This document shows positions 7,995 to 16,725 of a stretch of DNA of 64,000 nucleotides, in pieces. Positions within the stretch are counted from its first letter, which is position 1. Every line of letters begins with the position of its first letter. A program made the translations under genes and the position numbers. This DNA is from Burkholderia sp. Leaf177 (GTDB taxonomy: Bacteria > Pseudomonadota > Gammaproteobacteria > Burkholderiales > Burkholderiaceae). Below the pieces are notes generated by a model. It ran no database searches, was not told where the DNA came from, and saw only the letters and a list, made by a program, of their open reading frames with translations. The stretch spans positions 187,006-251,005 of the forward strand of contig NZ_LMPF01000023.1 in assembly GCF_001424345.1 (NCBI RefSeq), written 5' to 3'.

Positions 7995-10646
7995 TCAATT
8001 CCCTTCCAGGAAAGACTTCAGCTTGTCCGAACGGCTTGGGTGACGAAGCTTGCGCAACGCCTTCGCCTCGATCTGGCGAATCCGTTCGCGCGTCACGTCG
8101 AACTGCTTGCCGACTTCCTCGAGCGTATGGTCCGTACTCATCTCGATACCAAAACGCATGCGCAATACCTTCGCTTCACGCGGCGTCAACGAATCAAGCA
8201 CGTCTTTGACCACGTCACGCATGCTGGCATGCAGCGCGGCGTCGGCGGGCGCGACCGTATTCGTATCTTCGATAAAGTCGCCCAGATGCGAATCGTCGTC
8301 GTCGCCGATCGGCGTTTCCATGGAGATCGGTTCCTTCGCGATCTTCATAATTTTGCGGATCTTGTCTTCCGGCATTTCCATCTTTTCGGCGAGCGTTGCC
8401 GGATCCGGCTCAAGACCGGTCTCCTGCAGGATCTGCCGCGAAATACGGTTCATCTTGTTGATCGTTTCGATCATGTGAACCGGAATCCGGATGGTGCGCG
8501 CCTGGTCGGCAATCGAACGCGTGATGGCCTGGCGGATCCACCACGTGGCATACGTGGAAAACTTGTAACCACGGCGATATTCAAACTTGTCCACCGCCTT
8601 CATCAAGCCAATATTGCCTTCCTGAATCAGGTCGAGGAACTGCAGACCGCGGTTCGTGTATTTCTTTGCAATCGAAATCACGAGACGCAAGTTTGCTTCC
8701 GTCATTTCGCGTTTTGCCTGACGCGCCTTCAGTTCGCCGGCCGCCATTTGACGGTTCGTTTCCTTCAAGTCCTTGAGCGGCAACACAACACGCGCCTGCA
8801 AGTCCAGCAAACGTTGCTGCTGCTCGCGAATCGCCGGAACGTTACGCGCGAGGATCACGCTGTATCCGTGATTTTCGGCAACGACCTTCTCCGACCACTC
8901 GAGGTCCGTTTCGCTGCCCGGGAAACGCGCGATGAACTCGGCACGCGGCATGCCGCATTTATCGACGACAGTATGCAGGATTTGACGTTCCACCTGACGC
9001 ACTTCGTCCACTTGCGCGCGCAGCGTGTCGCACAGGCGCTCGACAGTCCGGGCGGTAAAGCGGATGGTCATCAGCTCGCTCTGAATGGCTTCCTGCGCCT
9101 TCAGGTAAGCCTTCGACTTGTAGCCTTCCTTCTCGTACGCGCGTCGCATCTTGTCGAACCACTCGCTGATCAGCGAGAACTTTTCGAGCGATGCACGCTT
9201 GAGCGCTTCCAGCTGCGCAGCATTTGCGTTGGCCTGCGCGGTGGTTTCGTCGACTTCCTCCTCGTCCTCGCTGCTTTCGTCGGCTTCCTCTTCGTCCTCG
9301 CTTTCAATGGCTTCCGCTTCCTGCTCGGAGAAACCATCGGCATCGGCGGCATTCGGATCGATCAAACCATCCACCAGCTCATCAACGCGCGTTTCTTCGT
9401 TCTGCACGCGTTCGGCCATGGCGAGGATATCCGCGATGGTCGTCGGGCATGCCGAAATGGCCATCACCATATGCTTGAGGCCATCTTCGATACGCTTCGC
9501 GATCTCGATTTCGCCTTCGCGCGTCAGCAGTTCGACCGTTCCCATTTCGCGCATGTACATACGCACGGGATCGGTCGTGCGGCCGAATTCGGAATCGACG
9601 GTGGACAGCGCGACTTCGGCTTCCTCCTCGACTTCGTCATCCGACGATGCCGCCGGCGCATTGTCGTTGAGCAGCAGCGTTTCGGCGTCCGGCGCCTGTT
9701 CGTAGACGGCCACGCCCATGTCGTTGAACGTGCTGATGATCCCTTCGATAGCTTCCGTTTCCGTGAAGTTATCGGGCAGATGATCGTTGATTTCCGCGTA
9801 GGTCAGGAAGCCGCGTTCCTTGCCGAGCTTGATCAGCGCGCGCAGCTTTGCGCGACGCTCTTCGAGCTCTTCAACGGTACCGGGCGCGCTTGACGCGAAC
9901 GCGTCCTTCAGCAGCGCTTTTTCCTTGGCGCGCCGGTCGCGCGCCTTGACCTTTTCGACCTTGACCGGAGGCGCGGCTACGGCTTCCGCTGCGGGCACCG
10001 CAGGATCGGCCTGGACGTTTTGCGCGTTTTGCGTTGCGTCGTCATCGACGGGTACTTCGTTCAGCTTTTTCGTCATGGAGTTCGCCGTACCGGCATTAGT
10101 CTCGACTCGCGGCTGCTGGACGACAGCCGATGGAACCGTGGATACTGAATGTGTGCGCGCTGCCTCGTCCTGCGTCGACACGACCTTCCGGGCATTACGC
10201 CGTCCGGGGTCCTGTGCCGGACCTCGCTTCACGACGCGCATGCGAGTCTGCTTCGACTCCTGCTTCGTGACGCGTTTCCGGCCCGCATTAGCAGCCGCTT
10301 CCGTTGCACTCGCTTGCTTGCCGGCCGAACTTCCGGCCTTCTCCGCTTCGCCCGCCGCACTTGTCTGGCCAGAAATGCTGCCGGCCCGGCTTGTCGACTG
10401 ACCCAGCGTCTTTTTGCCTGGCGGCCTGACGGCTTGCGCCGCCCGGGCCTGTCCCGCACTCACTGCCGATGCAACCGAGCTTTGCTTCTTGGTACTCAAA
10501 GCAGACGATCTGGAAGGTGACTGAACGGCTGTCGCGCGATTTCTGGACGCTCCGGAGGAAGGAACTGACCGGCTTTGGGCCACTGCCCGTTTCGACTCGT
10601 TCGAGCCGCGTGCCGTCGTTTTCTTCCCGCTAGCAGTCTTAACCAT
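7995..10646 (-). CDS. rpoD: Primary sigma factor RpoD (sigma-70)
   Basis: An 883-residue housekeeping sigma factor. Region 1.1 starts near residue 240, region 1.2 is at TDPVRMYMREMG, and the large acidic non-conserved insert (runs of EDEEE and DESSEDEEEVDE) follows. Region 2 is very clear (ANLRLVISIAKKYTNRG, then DLIQEGNIGLMKAV and YATWWIRQAITRSIAD). Region 4.2 carries TLEEVGKQFDVTRERIRQIE before the end. The first 230 or so residues are a basic Ser/Ala/Arg/Lys-rich extension, longer than usual. The start at 10646 has a good GAGGTGAGG site; an in-frame ATG at codon 191 (10076) lacks one. It follows dnaG by 82 bp and ends at a strong terminator. Confidence 0.97.
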   Translation of the reverse strand: MVKTASGKKTTARGSNESKRAVAQSRSVPSSGASRNRATAVQSPSRSSALSTKKQSSVASAVSAGQARAAQAVRPPGKKTLGQSTSRAGSISGQTSAAGEAEKAGSSAGKQASATEAAANAGRKRVTKQESKQTRMRVVKRGPAQDPGRRNARKVVSTQDEAARTHSVSTVPSAVVQQPRVETNAGTANSMTKKLNEVPVDDDATQNAQNVQADPAVPAAEAVAAPPVKVEKVKARDRRAKEKALLKDAFASSAPGTVEELEERRAKLRALIKLGKERGFLTYAEINDHLPDNFTETEAIEGIISTFNDMGVAVYEQAPDAETLLLNDNAPAASSDDEVEEEAEVALSTVDSEFGRTTDPVRMYMREMGTVELLTREGEIEIAKRIEDGLKHMVMAISACPTTIADILAMAERVQNEETRVDELVDGLIDPNAADADGFSEQEAEAIESEDEEEADESSEDEEEVDETTAQANANAAQLEALKRASLEKFSLISEWFDKMRRAYEKEGYKSKAYLKAQEAIQSELMTIRFTARTVERLCDTLRAQVDEVRQVERQILHTVVDKCGMPRAEFIARFPGSETDLEWSEKVVAENHGYSVILARNVPAIREQQQRLLDLQARVVLPLKDLKETNRQMAAGELKARQAKREMTEANLRLVISIAKKYTNRGLQFLDLIQEGNIGLMKAVDKFEYRRGYKFSTYATWWIRQAITRSIADQARTIRIPVHMIETINKMNRISRQILQETGLEPDPATLAEKMEMPEDKIRKIMKIAKEPISMETPIGDDDDSHLGDFIEDTNTVAPADAALHASMRDVVKDVLDSLTPREAKVLRMRFGIEMSTDHTLEEVGKQFDVTRERIRQIEAKALRKLRHPSRSDKLKSFLEGN

Positions 10647-10728
10647 GCGTGCCTCACCTCATTTCGCAAATGAGCACAAAAGTCAAAAAAACAACTTGCT
10701 GAAAACCTTTAATTGTAGCATGCGTGAT

Positions 10729-12606
10729 TTATATGTCCCGACTCACCCCGCGTGCAGCCTTGATTTGAGCAGCTTTAACCGACAAATCCGAAAATTCGGC
10801 AATTTCTTCCGCCGTCAGGCTTGCCTGCTGCGCCAGCTGGTCCAGCCGGGTTCGGTAACTGTCTTGCCGAAGCTTGACAACCGTTGCCTGCAATTCTTCC
10901 GCCAGCAACTTCTTTTGCTCCTGAACCCGTTCATTGGCGGTTTCATCGGCTGGGTCGCGCATCAGCAAGTCCCGTACATTTTCATCATAGGCGAGAATTT
11001 CCTGGAAGATATCCTCGTAAGTCGGGGCGTTCGCGGCGTTGCGCAACAGATCGGACAACATTTGAAACTCCGCTGTCTCGCCCAGTTCCCGCGCGTGGCC
11101 GATCACCTCGCTGAATAACTCGCCATGTTCGGTCATGGTCACGAGCGACTGCTCGCTTTCGTGATCCAGTGTTGAATAGATGGATGGATACATCACCAGA
11201 TTGCGCAGCGCCCGTTGCTCATGCCCTTTCACGCGACGCCGCTCGCTCTTGGGCAACGCGGCCCGCGCGACCGCTGCAGCGCGTGAATCGATATCACACA
11301 ATGCCGCAATTTCACCGAACGGCGTATTCAGCCGATCGGCCAACATGTGCAGGATCTGCACGCGCAAAGCATTGGCCGGCAGCGCCTGTAACAGCGGTTT
11401 GGCATCGAAAAGCGCCTTCGCGCGGCCTTCCGGCTGATCAAGTTCCTTGTCGTTCAGGATTTCGTTGAGCAGGAACTGCGAGAGCGGCATGGCGCGATCG
11501 ACCTGTTCTCCGAAACCGTCCGTGCCGAACTCACGCACGTAGCTGTCCGGGTCGTGCTCCTTTGGCAGGAACAGGAAGCGGATGGTGCGGTTATCCGCGG
11601 CGTGCGGCAAACAGGCTTCGAGCGCCCGGCGCGCGGCGCGGCGGCCGGCAGAATCGCCATCGAAGCTGAATACGACCGTTTCAGTCTGGCGAAACAGCTT
11701 TTGGACGTGGACCGGCGTACAGGCCGTGCCGAGCGTAGCCACCGCGTTCGCAAAACCAAGCTGGGCGAGCGCAACGACGTCCATATACCCTTCGACGACC
11801 AGCGCGTAGCCGAGTTCACGAATGGCCAGACGTGCTTCGAAAAGCCCGTACAGCTCGCTTCCCTTGCTAAAAAGCGGCGTTTCCGGTGAGTTCAGATACT
11901 TGGGTTCGCCGCCATCCAGCACGCGCCCGCCAAAGCCGATCACATTCCCCTTCACGTTGCGGATTGGGAACATCACGCGTTCGCGAAAGCGGTCGTATCG
12001 GCGGGATTGGCCCTGGTTGTCGCTTTTTTCGCTGACGATGATCAGACCGGCTTCGACCAAGTTGTCGTTTTTATAGTCAGGAAACGCGCTTTCCAGGTTC
12101 TGCCAGCCGTCCGGCGCGTAGCCCAGCCCAAACCGCAGCGCGATTTCGCCAGTGAGACCGCGTTTTTTCAGATATTCGATAGCGTTAGGCGCACCGCGCA
12201 ATTGCTTCTTGTAGAAGTCGGACGCGGTTTGCATGATCTCCGTCAACGCGACGCTTACGGCCTTGCTCGGCGCGGGCGAATATCCTTCGCCGGAACCGCC
12301 CGCGAGCCGCGAAGGTTCTTGCGGAACCGTCAAGCCGACCGACTGGGCGAGTTCCTGAACGGCTTCCGGGAAGGTGAGCGCCGTGTGCTCCATGAGGAAG
12401 CTGATTGCCGTGCCGTGCGCGCCGCAGCCGAAGCAGTGATAAAACTGCTTGGTCGGGCTGACCGTGAACGACGGGCTCTTTTCATTGTGAAACGGGCACA
12501 AACCCATGAAATTCGCGCCGCCCTTCTTCAACTGGACGAACCTGCCCACCACGTCGACGATATCGACGCGGTTCAGCAAGTCCTGAAGAAACGAATGCGG
12601 AATCAC
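10729..12606 (-). CDS. dnaG: DNA primase
   Basis: A 625-residue primase that makes RNA primers at the replication fork. The N-terminal CHC2 zinc domain has C37, H40, C58 and C61 (LCPFH ... YHCFGCGAHG). The catalytic Toprim core shows VVEGYMDVVAL with the acidic Glu and SFDGDSAGRRAARRAL with the Asp pair. The C-terminal part is the DnaB-helicase interaction domain. It sits between yqeY (33 bp upstream) and rpoD (82 bp downstream), the conserved macromolecular-synthesis order. Confidence 0.97.
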   Translation of the reverse strand: MIPHSFLQDLLNRVDIVDVVGRFVQLKKGGANFMGLCPFHNEKSPSFTVSPTKQFYHCFGCGAHGTAISFLMEHTALTFPEAVQELAQSVGLTVPQEPSRLAGGSGEGYSPAPSKAVSVALTEIMQTASDFYKKQLRGAPNAIEYLKKRGLTGEIALRFGLGYAPDGWQNLESAFPDYKNDNLVEAGLIIVSEKSDNQGQSRRYDRFRERVMFPIRNVKGNVIGFGGRVLDGGEPKYLNSPETPLFSKGSELYGLFEARLAIRELGYALVVEGYMDVVALAQLGFANAVATLGTACTPVHVQKLFRQTETVVFSFDGDSAGRRAARRALEACLPHAADNRTIRFLFLPKEHDPDSYVREFGTDGFGEQVDRAMPLSQFLLNEILNDKELDQPEGRAKALFDAKPLLQALPANALRVQILHMLADRLNTPFGEIAALCDIDSRAAAVARAALPKSERRRVKGHEQRALRNLVMYPSIYSTLDHESEQSLVTMTEHGELFSEVIGHARELGETAEFQMLSDLLRNAANAPTYEDIFQEILAYDENVRDLLMRDPADETANERVQEQKKLLAEELQATVVKLRQDSYRTRLDQLAQQASLTAEEIAEFSDLSVKAAQIKAARGVSRDI

Positions 12607-12639
12607 TAATTAGGTCTTTGCTAGGTCTTTATAAGAAGC

Positions 12640-13086
12640 TTATTTGGCGAGCGCCGCTTTTACCAGGCCGGATACCGCCGTCATGTCGGCACGTCCGGCG
12701 AGTTTCGGCTTCAGCACGCCCATCACCTTGCCCATGTCCTGCGGACCCGCCGCGCCCGTTGCCGCCACGGCCGCCTGGATCTCGGCGTTGATGTCGTCGG
12801 CTGATAACTGTTCCGGCATATAGGCGGATAAAACCGACAATTCGGCTTGTTCCTTCGCAACCAGGTCGTCGCGCGCAGCCGTCTGGAACTGGCTGATGGA
12901 GTCCTTGCGCTGCTTGATCATCTTGTCGATAACCGCCGTGATCGCCGCGTCGTCCAGCGTGACGCGTTCGTCGACTTCACGCTGCTTGATCGCCGCGAGC
13001 AACAGCCGGATGGTTCCGAGGCGCTCGGTTTCGCGGGCGCGCATCGCGGTTTTCATGTCGTCGGTGATCTGGTCTTTAAGGCTCAT
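12640..13086 (-). CDS. GatB/YqeY domain-containing protein
   Basis: A 148-residue protein matching the YqeY family over its full length: it starts MSLKDQITDDMKTAMRARE and has the typical RLLLAAIKQREVDERVTLDD helix pair and the DMGKVMGVLKPKLAGRADM end motif. The fold resembles the tRNA-binding tail domain of GatB, but a stand-alone YqeY has no firmly assigned reaction. It is the first gene of the yqeY-dnaG-rpoD run. In related bacteria rpsU usually precedes it; here it does not. Confidence 0.92.
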   Translation of the reverse strand: MSLKDQITDDMKTAMRARETERLGTIRLLLAAIKQREVDERVTLDDAAITAVIDKMIKQRKDSISQFQTAARDDLVAKEQAELSVLSAYMPEQLSADDINAEIQAAVAATGAAGPQDMGKVMGVLKPKLAGRADMTAVSGLVKAALAK

Positions 13087-13144
13087 TGCTTGGGAACTCT
13101 GCTAATGCTGGGTTAAAAATATTCTGCCATTCACGGCTCAATGC

Positions 13145-13176
13145 AAAAACCCGCTTGGGACGTTTCCTCAAGCGGG
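13145..13176 (-). terminator. Intrinsic terminator upstream of yqeY
   Basis: The minus strand reads CCCGCTTG, an 11-nt loop region that can add two more G-C pairs, then CAAGCGGG and TTTTTG. It is oriented to end a minus-strand transcript coming from about 13.2-13.35 kb, before the yqeY operon begins. Confidence 0.8.
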
Positions 13177-13275
13177 ATCATGAACAGGGTGTTTCGAATG
13201 CGTGTGAAGCTGGCCAGCGATGAACCGGCAAACGCTTGCCAGCGTGTTCTCGGAAGGGATCGAATTGTCTTTCAT
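13168..13275 (-). CDS. Possible 35-residue small ORF
   Basis: A 35-codon frame starting MKDNSIPSENTLAS has a G-rich stretch (GGGGGCGGTGAT) just upstream of its ATG and stops inside the left arm of the terminator at 13145-13176. No similarity is recognised, and it does not resemble ribosomal protein S21. It may be a small protein, a leader peptide or chance coding on a short non-coding RNA. Confidence that it is translated is low. Confidence 0.25.
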   Translation of the reverse strand: MKDNSIPSENTLASVCRFIAGQLHTHSKHPVHDPA

Positions 13276-13346
13276 GGATCACCGCCCCCGTTTGCACTCT
13301 GTTTGAGTTGCGCCGATTGTCGTTAAATTGTCGCTACGAACGAAGC

Positions 13347-13352
13347 AGTATA
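13347..13352 (-). promoter_or_regulatory. Candidate -10 box of the short terminated transcript
   Basis: TATACT on the minus strand lies in an otherwise non-coding gap, with only a weak -35 match 17-18 bp away. A transcript from here to the terminator at 13145 would be about 195 nt. Confidence 0.35.
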
Positions 13353-13444
13353 GCAGGTCGAAAACAGGTTTTCTCAGCCGAAAGCTCCGTTCCGCCACGC
13401 CTGATTTCGTCGCCAAAACCTATGCTGGCCGTGGGTTTTCGGCT

Positions 13445-14665
13445 TTACCCCGCAACCATCCCGGCCGCCGCCCTTCCCGCTGCCACGCCGGACGCCCACG
13501 CCCACTGGAAGTTGTATCCGCCGAGCCAGCCGGTAACATCGACGGCCTCGCCGATGAAATACAAACCCGCGACGCGCGCGCTCATCATGGTCGCCGACGA
13601 AAGCTCGCGCGTGTCCACGCCGCCGCGCGTGACTTCGGCTTTCCGGTAGCCTTCCGTGCCGTTCGGCGTCAGCGTCCAGCGCGACAGGGATTCGCCGATC
13701 TGGCGCAGGGTTTTATCGGCGAGATCGGCGAGACGCGAATCCGCGCGCACGCGCTGGACGTCCAGCCAGGTTTGCGCCAAGCGCGTCGGGACACGTTCCG
13801 CGAGAAACGTTCCGACCTGCTTGCGCGATTCGCGTTTGGCGGCGATCAGTTCGTCCGTGGCGTTCACGCCCGGAAGCAGATCGATGGAAATAGGCTCGGC
13901 AGGATTCCAGTAGCTGGAAATCTGCAATACGCCAGGCCCCGATAATCCGCGATGAGTAAGCAGCAGATCTTCCGAGAATTCGGTCCGCTGGCGCCCGGTG
14001 CCGGCGCTCAGCTCCACGGGAACGGATAGCCCGGATAACGCCGAGAACGGCTCCCAGTCGGCCGGCGCAAAGGTCAATGGCACGAGAGCGGGACGGGTAT
14101 CGATAAGTTTATGACCAAACTGCTTGGCCACCCGATACGCAAAATCCGTGGCGCCGATTTTCGGGATCGACAGACCGCCCGTGGCTACGACGAGCGCCGC
14201 ACACGACATTGCGCCTGCGGTCGTTGCAAGCGTAAAGCGGGCGCCGTCGTGACTGATCGAATCGATGCCGACCGGTCGCCGCCATGTCACGACGCCAGCA
14301 TCGCATTCGCTTTTCAGAACGTGAATGATCGATTCGCTGGAATCGTCGCAAAAAAGCTGGCCTTTATGCTTTTCATGCCACGCCACGCGATGCCGCTTGA
14401 GCAGCGCCAGAAAATCCTGCGGGGTATATCGGGCGAGTGCGGAGCGGCAAAAATGCGGATTTGCCGATAAAAAATTGGCCGGCCCCGCGTTGATATTCGT
14501 GAAATTGCAACGTCCGCCGCCCGAAATGCGGATCTTTTCGGCGAGCCGTTCGGCGTGATCGATCAGCACCACGCGACGGCCGCCCTGCGCGGCCACGGCG
14601 GCGCACATCATGCCGGCGGCGCCCGCGCCGACGACGGCGATATCGTAAGTTTCCATGGCGCGCAT
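13445..14665 (-). CDS. NAD(P)/FAD-dependent oxidoreductase, HI0933 family
   Basis: A 406-residue flavoprotein. The N-terminal dinucleotide-binding motif is VVGAGAAGMMCAAVAAQGG, followed by the family hallmark KIRISGGGRCNFTN. Near the C-terminus a second FAD contact region reads ARVAGLYFIGEAVDVTG, then GGYNFQWAWASGVAAGR. The HI0933/BaiN-like family reduces C=C bonds or has unknown substrates; the exact reaction is not evident here. A start three codons inside (14656, METYDIAVVG) is equally possible. It is divergent from tsaD. Confidence 0.88.
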   Translation of the reverse strand: MRAMETYDIAVVGAGAAGMMCAAVAAQGGRRVVLIDHAERLAEKIRISGGGRCNFTNINAGPANFLSANPHFCRSALARYTPQDFLALLKRHRVAWHEKHKGQLFCDDSSESIIHVLKSECDAGVVTWRRPVGIDSISHDGARFTLATTAGAMSCAALVVATGGLSIPKIGATDFAYRVAKQFGHKLIDTRPALVPLTFAPADWEPFSALSGLSVPVELSAGTGRQRTEFSEDLLLTHRGLSGPGVLQISSYWNPAEPISIDLLPGVNATDELIAAKRESRKQVGTFLAERVPTRLAQTWLDVQRVRADSRLADLADKTLRQIGESLSRWTLTPNGTEGYRKAEVTRGGVDTRELSSATMMSARVAGLYFIGEAVDVTGWLGGYNFQWAWASGVAAGRAAAGMVAG

Positions 14666-14721
14666 TGTAGCGTTTTGACTGTCACCGGCGGTGGCCTTGC
14701 CTGGGTCGAAATTCCCGCCGC

Positions 14722-14730
14722 TGGTATACT
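14722..14730 (+). promoter_or_regulatory. Candidate extended -10 promoter of tsaD
   Basis: TGG followed by TATACT (14725-14730) forms an extended -10 element 37 bases before the tsaD start codon; no good -35 is needed or seen at the usual distance. Confidence 0.45.
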
Positions 14731-14767
14731 GGTTCGTTACCCAGCAACCCCCGAGACGTCCTCCGCC

Positions 14768-15796
14768 ATGCTCGTTCTAGGCATAGAAAGCTCCTGCGAT
14801 GAAACCGGTCTCGCTCTCTACGACACAGAGCGCGGCCTGCTTTCGCACGCACTGCATTCGCAAATCGCCATGCATCGGGAATACGGCGGCGTCGTGCCCG
14901 AACTGGCGTCGCGCGACCATATCCGGCGCGCGTTGCCGCTACTCGAACAGGTGATGGCGGAGGCCAAAACGTCGCCTGCGGATATCGATGCCATCGCGTT
15001 CACGCAAGGCCCCGGCCTCGCCGGCGCGCTGCTGGTCGGCGCGAGCGTGGCAAACGCATTGGCCATGGCGTGGGACCTGCCAACCGTAGGCATTCATCAT
15101 CTGGAAGGGCATTTGCTGTCGCCGCTGCTGGTGAGCGAGCCGCCGCCTTTTCCGTTCGTGGCGTTGCTGGTATCGGGCGGACACACGCAATTGATGCGCG
15201 TCACCGACGTCGGCGAATATGAGACGCTCGGCGAGACGCTCGACGACGCCGCCGGCGAAGCCTTCGATAAAACCGCCAAACTCCTCGGCCTCGGCTACCC
15301 GGGCGGCCCCGAAGTCTCGCGCCTGGCGGAATTCGGCACGTCGGGCGCAGTCAAGCTGCCGCGCCCGATGCTGCATTCCGGCGACCTCGATTTCAGCTTC
15401 AGCGGGTTGAAGACCGCGGTGCTGACGCACAGCCGCAAACTTGGCGCGAACATCTGCGAACAATCGAAGGCCGATCTGGCGCGCGGTTTCGTCGATGCCG
15501 CCGTCGATGTGCTGACGACCAAGTCCATCGCGGCGTTGAAGCAGACTGGCCTAAAGCGGCTGGTGGTGGCGGGCGGCGTGGGAGCGAACCGGCAGTTGCG
15601 CGATGCGCTGTCGGCGGCCGCGAAAAAGCGGCGCTTCGAAGTGCACTACCCTGACTTGTCACTGTGTACCGATAACGGCGCAATGATCGCGCTCGCCGGC
15701 GCTCTGAGGCTCGCGCGCTGGCCCGATCAAGCCGTGCGCGACTACGCGTTCACGGTGAAGCCGCGCTGGGACTTGACGTCTCTGGCGGCTGCGTAG
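14768..15796 (+). CDS. tsaD: tRNA N6-threonylcarbamoyladenosine transferase TsaD
   Basis: A 342-residue ASKHA-fold enzyme that transfers the threonylcarbamoyl group from TC-AMP to A37 of ANN-decoding tRNAs, working with TsaB and TsaE. It begins MLVLGIESSCDETGLALYD, and the iron-binding HxxxH is HLEGH (H111, H115). LLVSGGHTQL and the C-terminal SLCTDNGAMIALAG (a metal Asp) complete the family signature. ATG at 14768 is chosen because the family starts exactly there; the longer upstream frame adds an unrelated peptide. It converges on folE2 with a 12-bp gap. Confidence 0.97.
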   Translation: MLVLGIESSCDETGLALYDTERGLLSHALHSQIAMHREYGGVVPELASRDHIRRALPLLEQVMAEAKTSPADIDAIAFTQGPGLAGALLVGASVANALAMAWDLPTVGIHHLEGHLLSPLLVSEPPPFPFVALLVSGGHTQLMRVTDVGEYETLGETLDDAAGEAFDKTAKLLGLGYPGGPEVSRLAEFGTSGAVKLPRPMLHSGDLDFSFSGLKTAVLTHSRKLGANICEQSKADLARGFVDAAVDVLTTKSIAALKQTGLKRLVVAGGVGANRQLRDALSAAAKKRRFEVHYPDLSLCTDNGAMIALAGALRLARWPDQAVRDYAFTVKPRWDLTSLAAA

Positions 15797-15808
15797 TTCC
15801 TAGCCGGA

Positions 15809-16615
15809 TCAGGCGATCCGCTTGTCACGTTCGATCACGGCGTACGCGCTGTGATTGTGTATGGACTCGAAATTCTCCGCTTCCAGCACATACGCCATGA
15901 TCCGATGGTCGGCGTTCAGGCGCGTGGCGACATCGCGTACGAGATCTTCGACGAATTTGGGATTTTCATATGCGCGCTCGGTCACGAACTTTTCGTCGGG
16001 GCGCTTGAGCAATCCCCACAACTCGCACGACGCCTCTTCTTCCGCCATCCGGATCAAATCTTCGATAGCCAGATCGCCCGCGAATTCGGCGCTGATGGTC
16101 ACGTGCGAACGCTGGTTGTGCGCGCCGTATTGCGAGATCTGCTTCGAGCACGGGCACAAGCTGGTCACCGGCACGAGCACCTTCAGCGACGTCCGTGTTT
16201 CGCCCGCGCGAATTTCGCCCGTCAGGGTGACCTCGTAATCCATCAGACTCTGCACGCCCGAAACCGGCGCGGTCTTCATGACGAAGTACGGAAACGACAC
16301 TTCGATGCGGCCCGAATGCGCCTCGAGTTTCTGCAGCATCGCGGCGAGCATGGCGCTAAAAGAAGCTTGGTCGAGCGGCGCGCGATGTTCTTCGAGCAAC
16401 GCGACAAAGCGAGACATGTGCGTGCCTTTCTGATCGGCGGGAAGGTGCACGTCGAGATTCCAGAGGCCCACACCGGGCTGCAATTCTCCAGTCGATGTCC
16501 GCACGGTCAGCGGATATCGGACCGCTTTTACGCCCACGCGCTGGATTGGGATTTGCCGCGTATCGAGTGAGCTCTGGACATCGGGCATCGCAAAGGCGGG
16601 ATTCATCTGATTCAT
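15809..16615 (-). CDS. folE2: GTP cyclohydrolase FolE2
   Basis: A 268-residue type IB GTP cyclohydrolase, which makes 7,8-dihydroneopterin triphosphate for folate synthesis without strict zinc dependence. The Cys-containing signature CPCSKQISQYGAHNQRSHV is plain, as is the later VARDVATRL/FESIHNHSAYA end region (seen here as DLVRDVATRLN and ENFESIHNHSAY). AAGGA lies 7-8 bases before the ATG. FolE2 is commonly used under zinc limitation. No Zur box is evident upstream, so it may be the constitutive enzyme. Confidence 0.95.
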   Translation of the reverse strand: MNQMNPAFAMPDVQSSLDTRQIPIQRVGVKAVRYPLTVRTSTGELQPGVGLWNLDVHLPADQKGTHMSRFVALLEEHRAPLDQASFSAMLAAMLQKLEAHSGRIEVSFPYFVMKTAPVSGVQSLMDYEVTLTGEIRAGETRTSLKVLVPVTSLCPCSKQISQYGAHNQRSHVTISAEFAGDLAIEDLIRMAEEEASCELWGLLKRPDEKFVTERAYENPKFVEDLVRDVATRLNADHRIMAYVLEAENFESIHNHSAYAVIERDKRIA

Positions 16616-16676
16616 CGTATTTCCTTGTCCGTCGCGCGAATTGTGATGTTTGTCACGCGAGGATCATGCCGGGATG

Positions 16677-16707
16677 CAAACGGCGGACGTCACCGACGCC
16701 CGCCGTC
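16677..16707 (-). terminator. Hairpin terminator after dxs
   Basis: A 12-bp stem with one mismatch (ACGGCGG-A-CGTC against GACG-C-CCGCCGT on the + strand, 16680-16691 and 16695-16706) has a 3-nt loop and a short T run on the minus strand. It lies between dxs and folE2. Confidence 0.55.
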
Positions 16708-16725
16708 TCAAACCATCCGCTCAAA

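Noticed and set aside
7917..9893. 658-codon + strand ORF opposite rpoD
   Set aside because: It is the antisense frame of the rpoD coding sequence; composition (His/Arg/Phe-rich) mirrors the sense codons.
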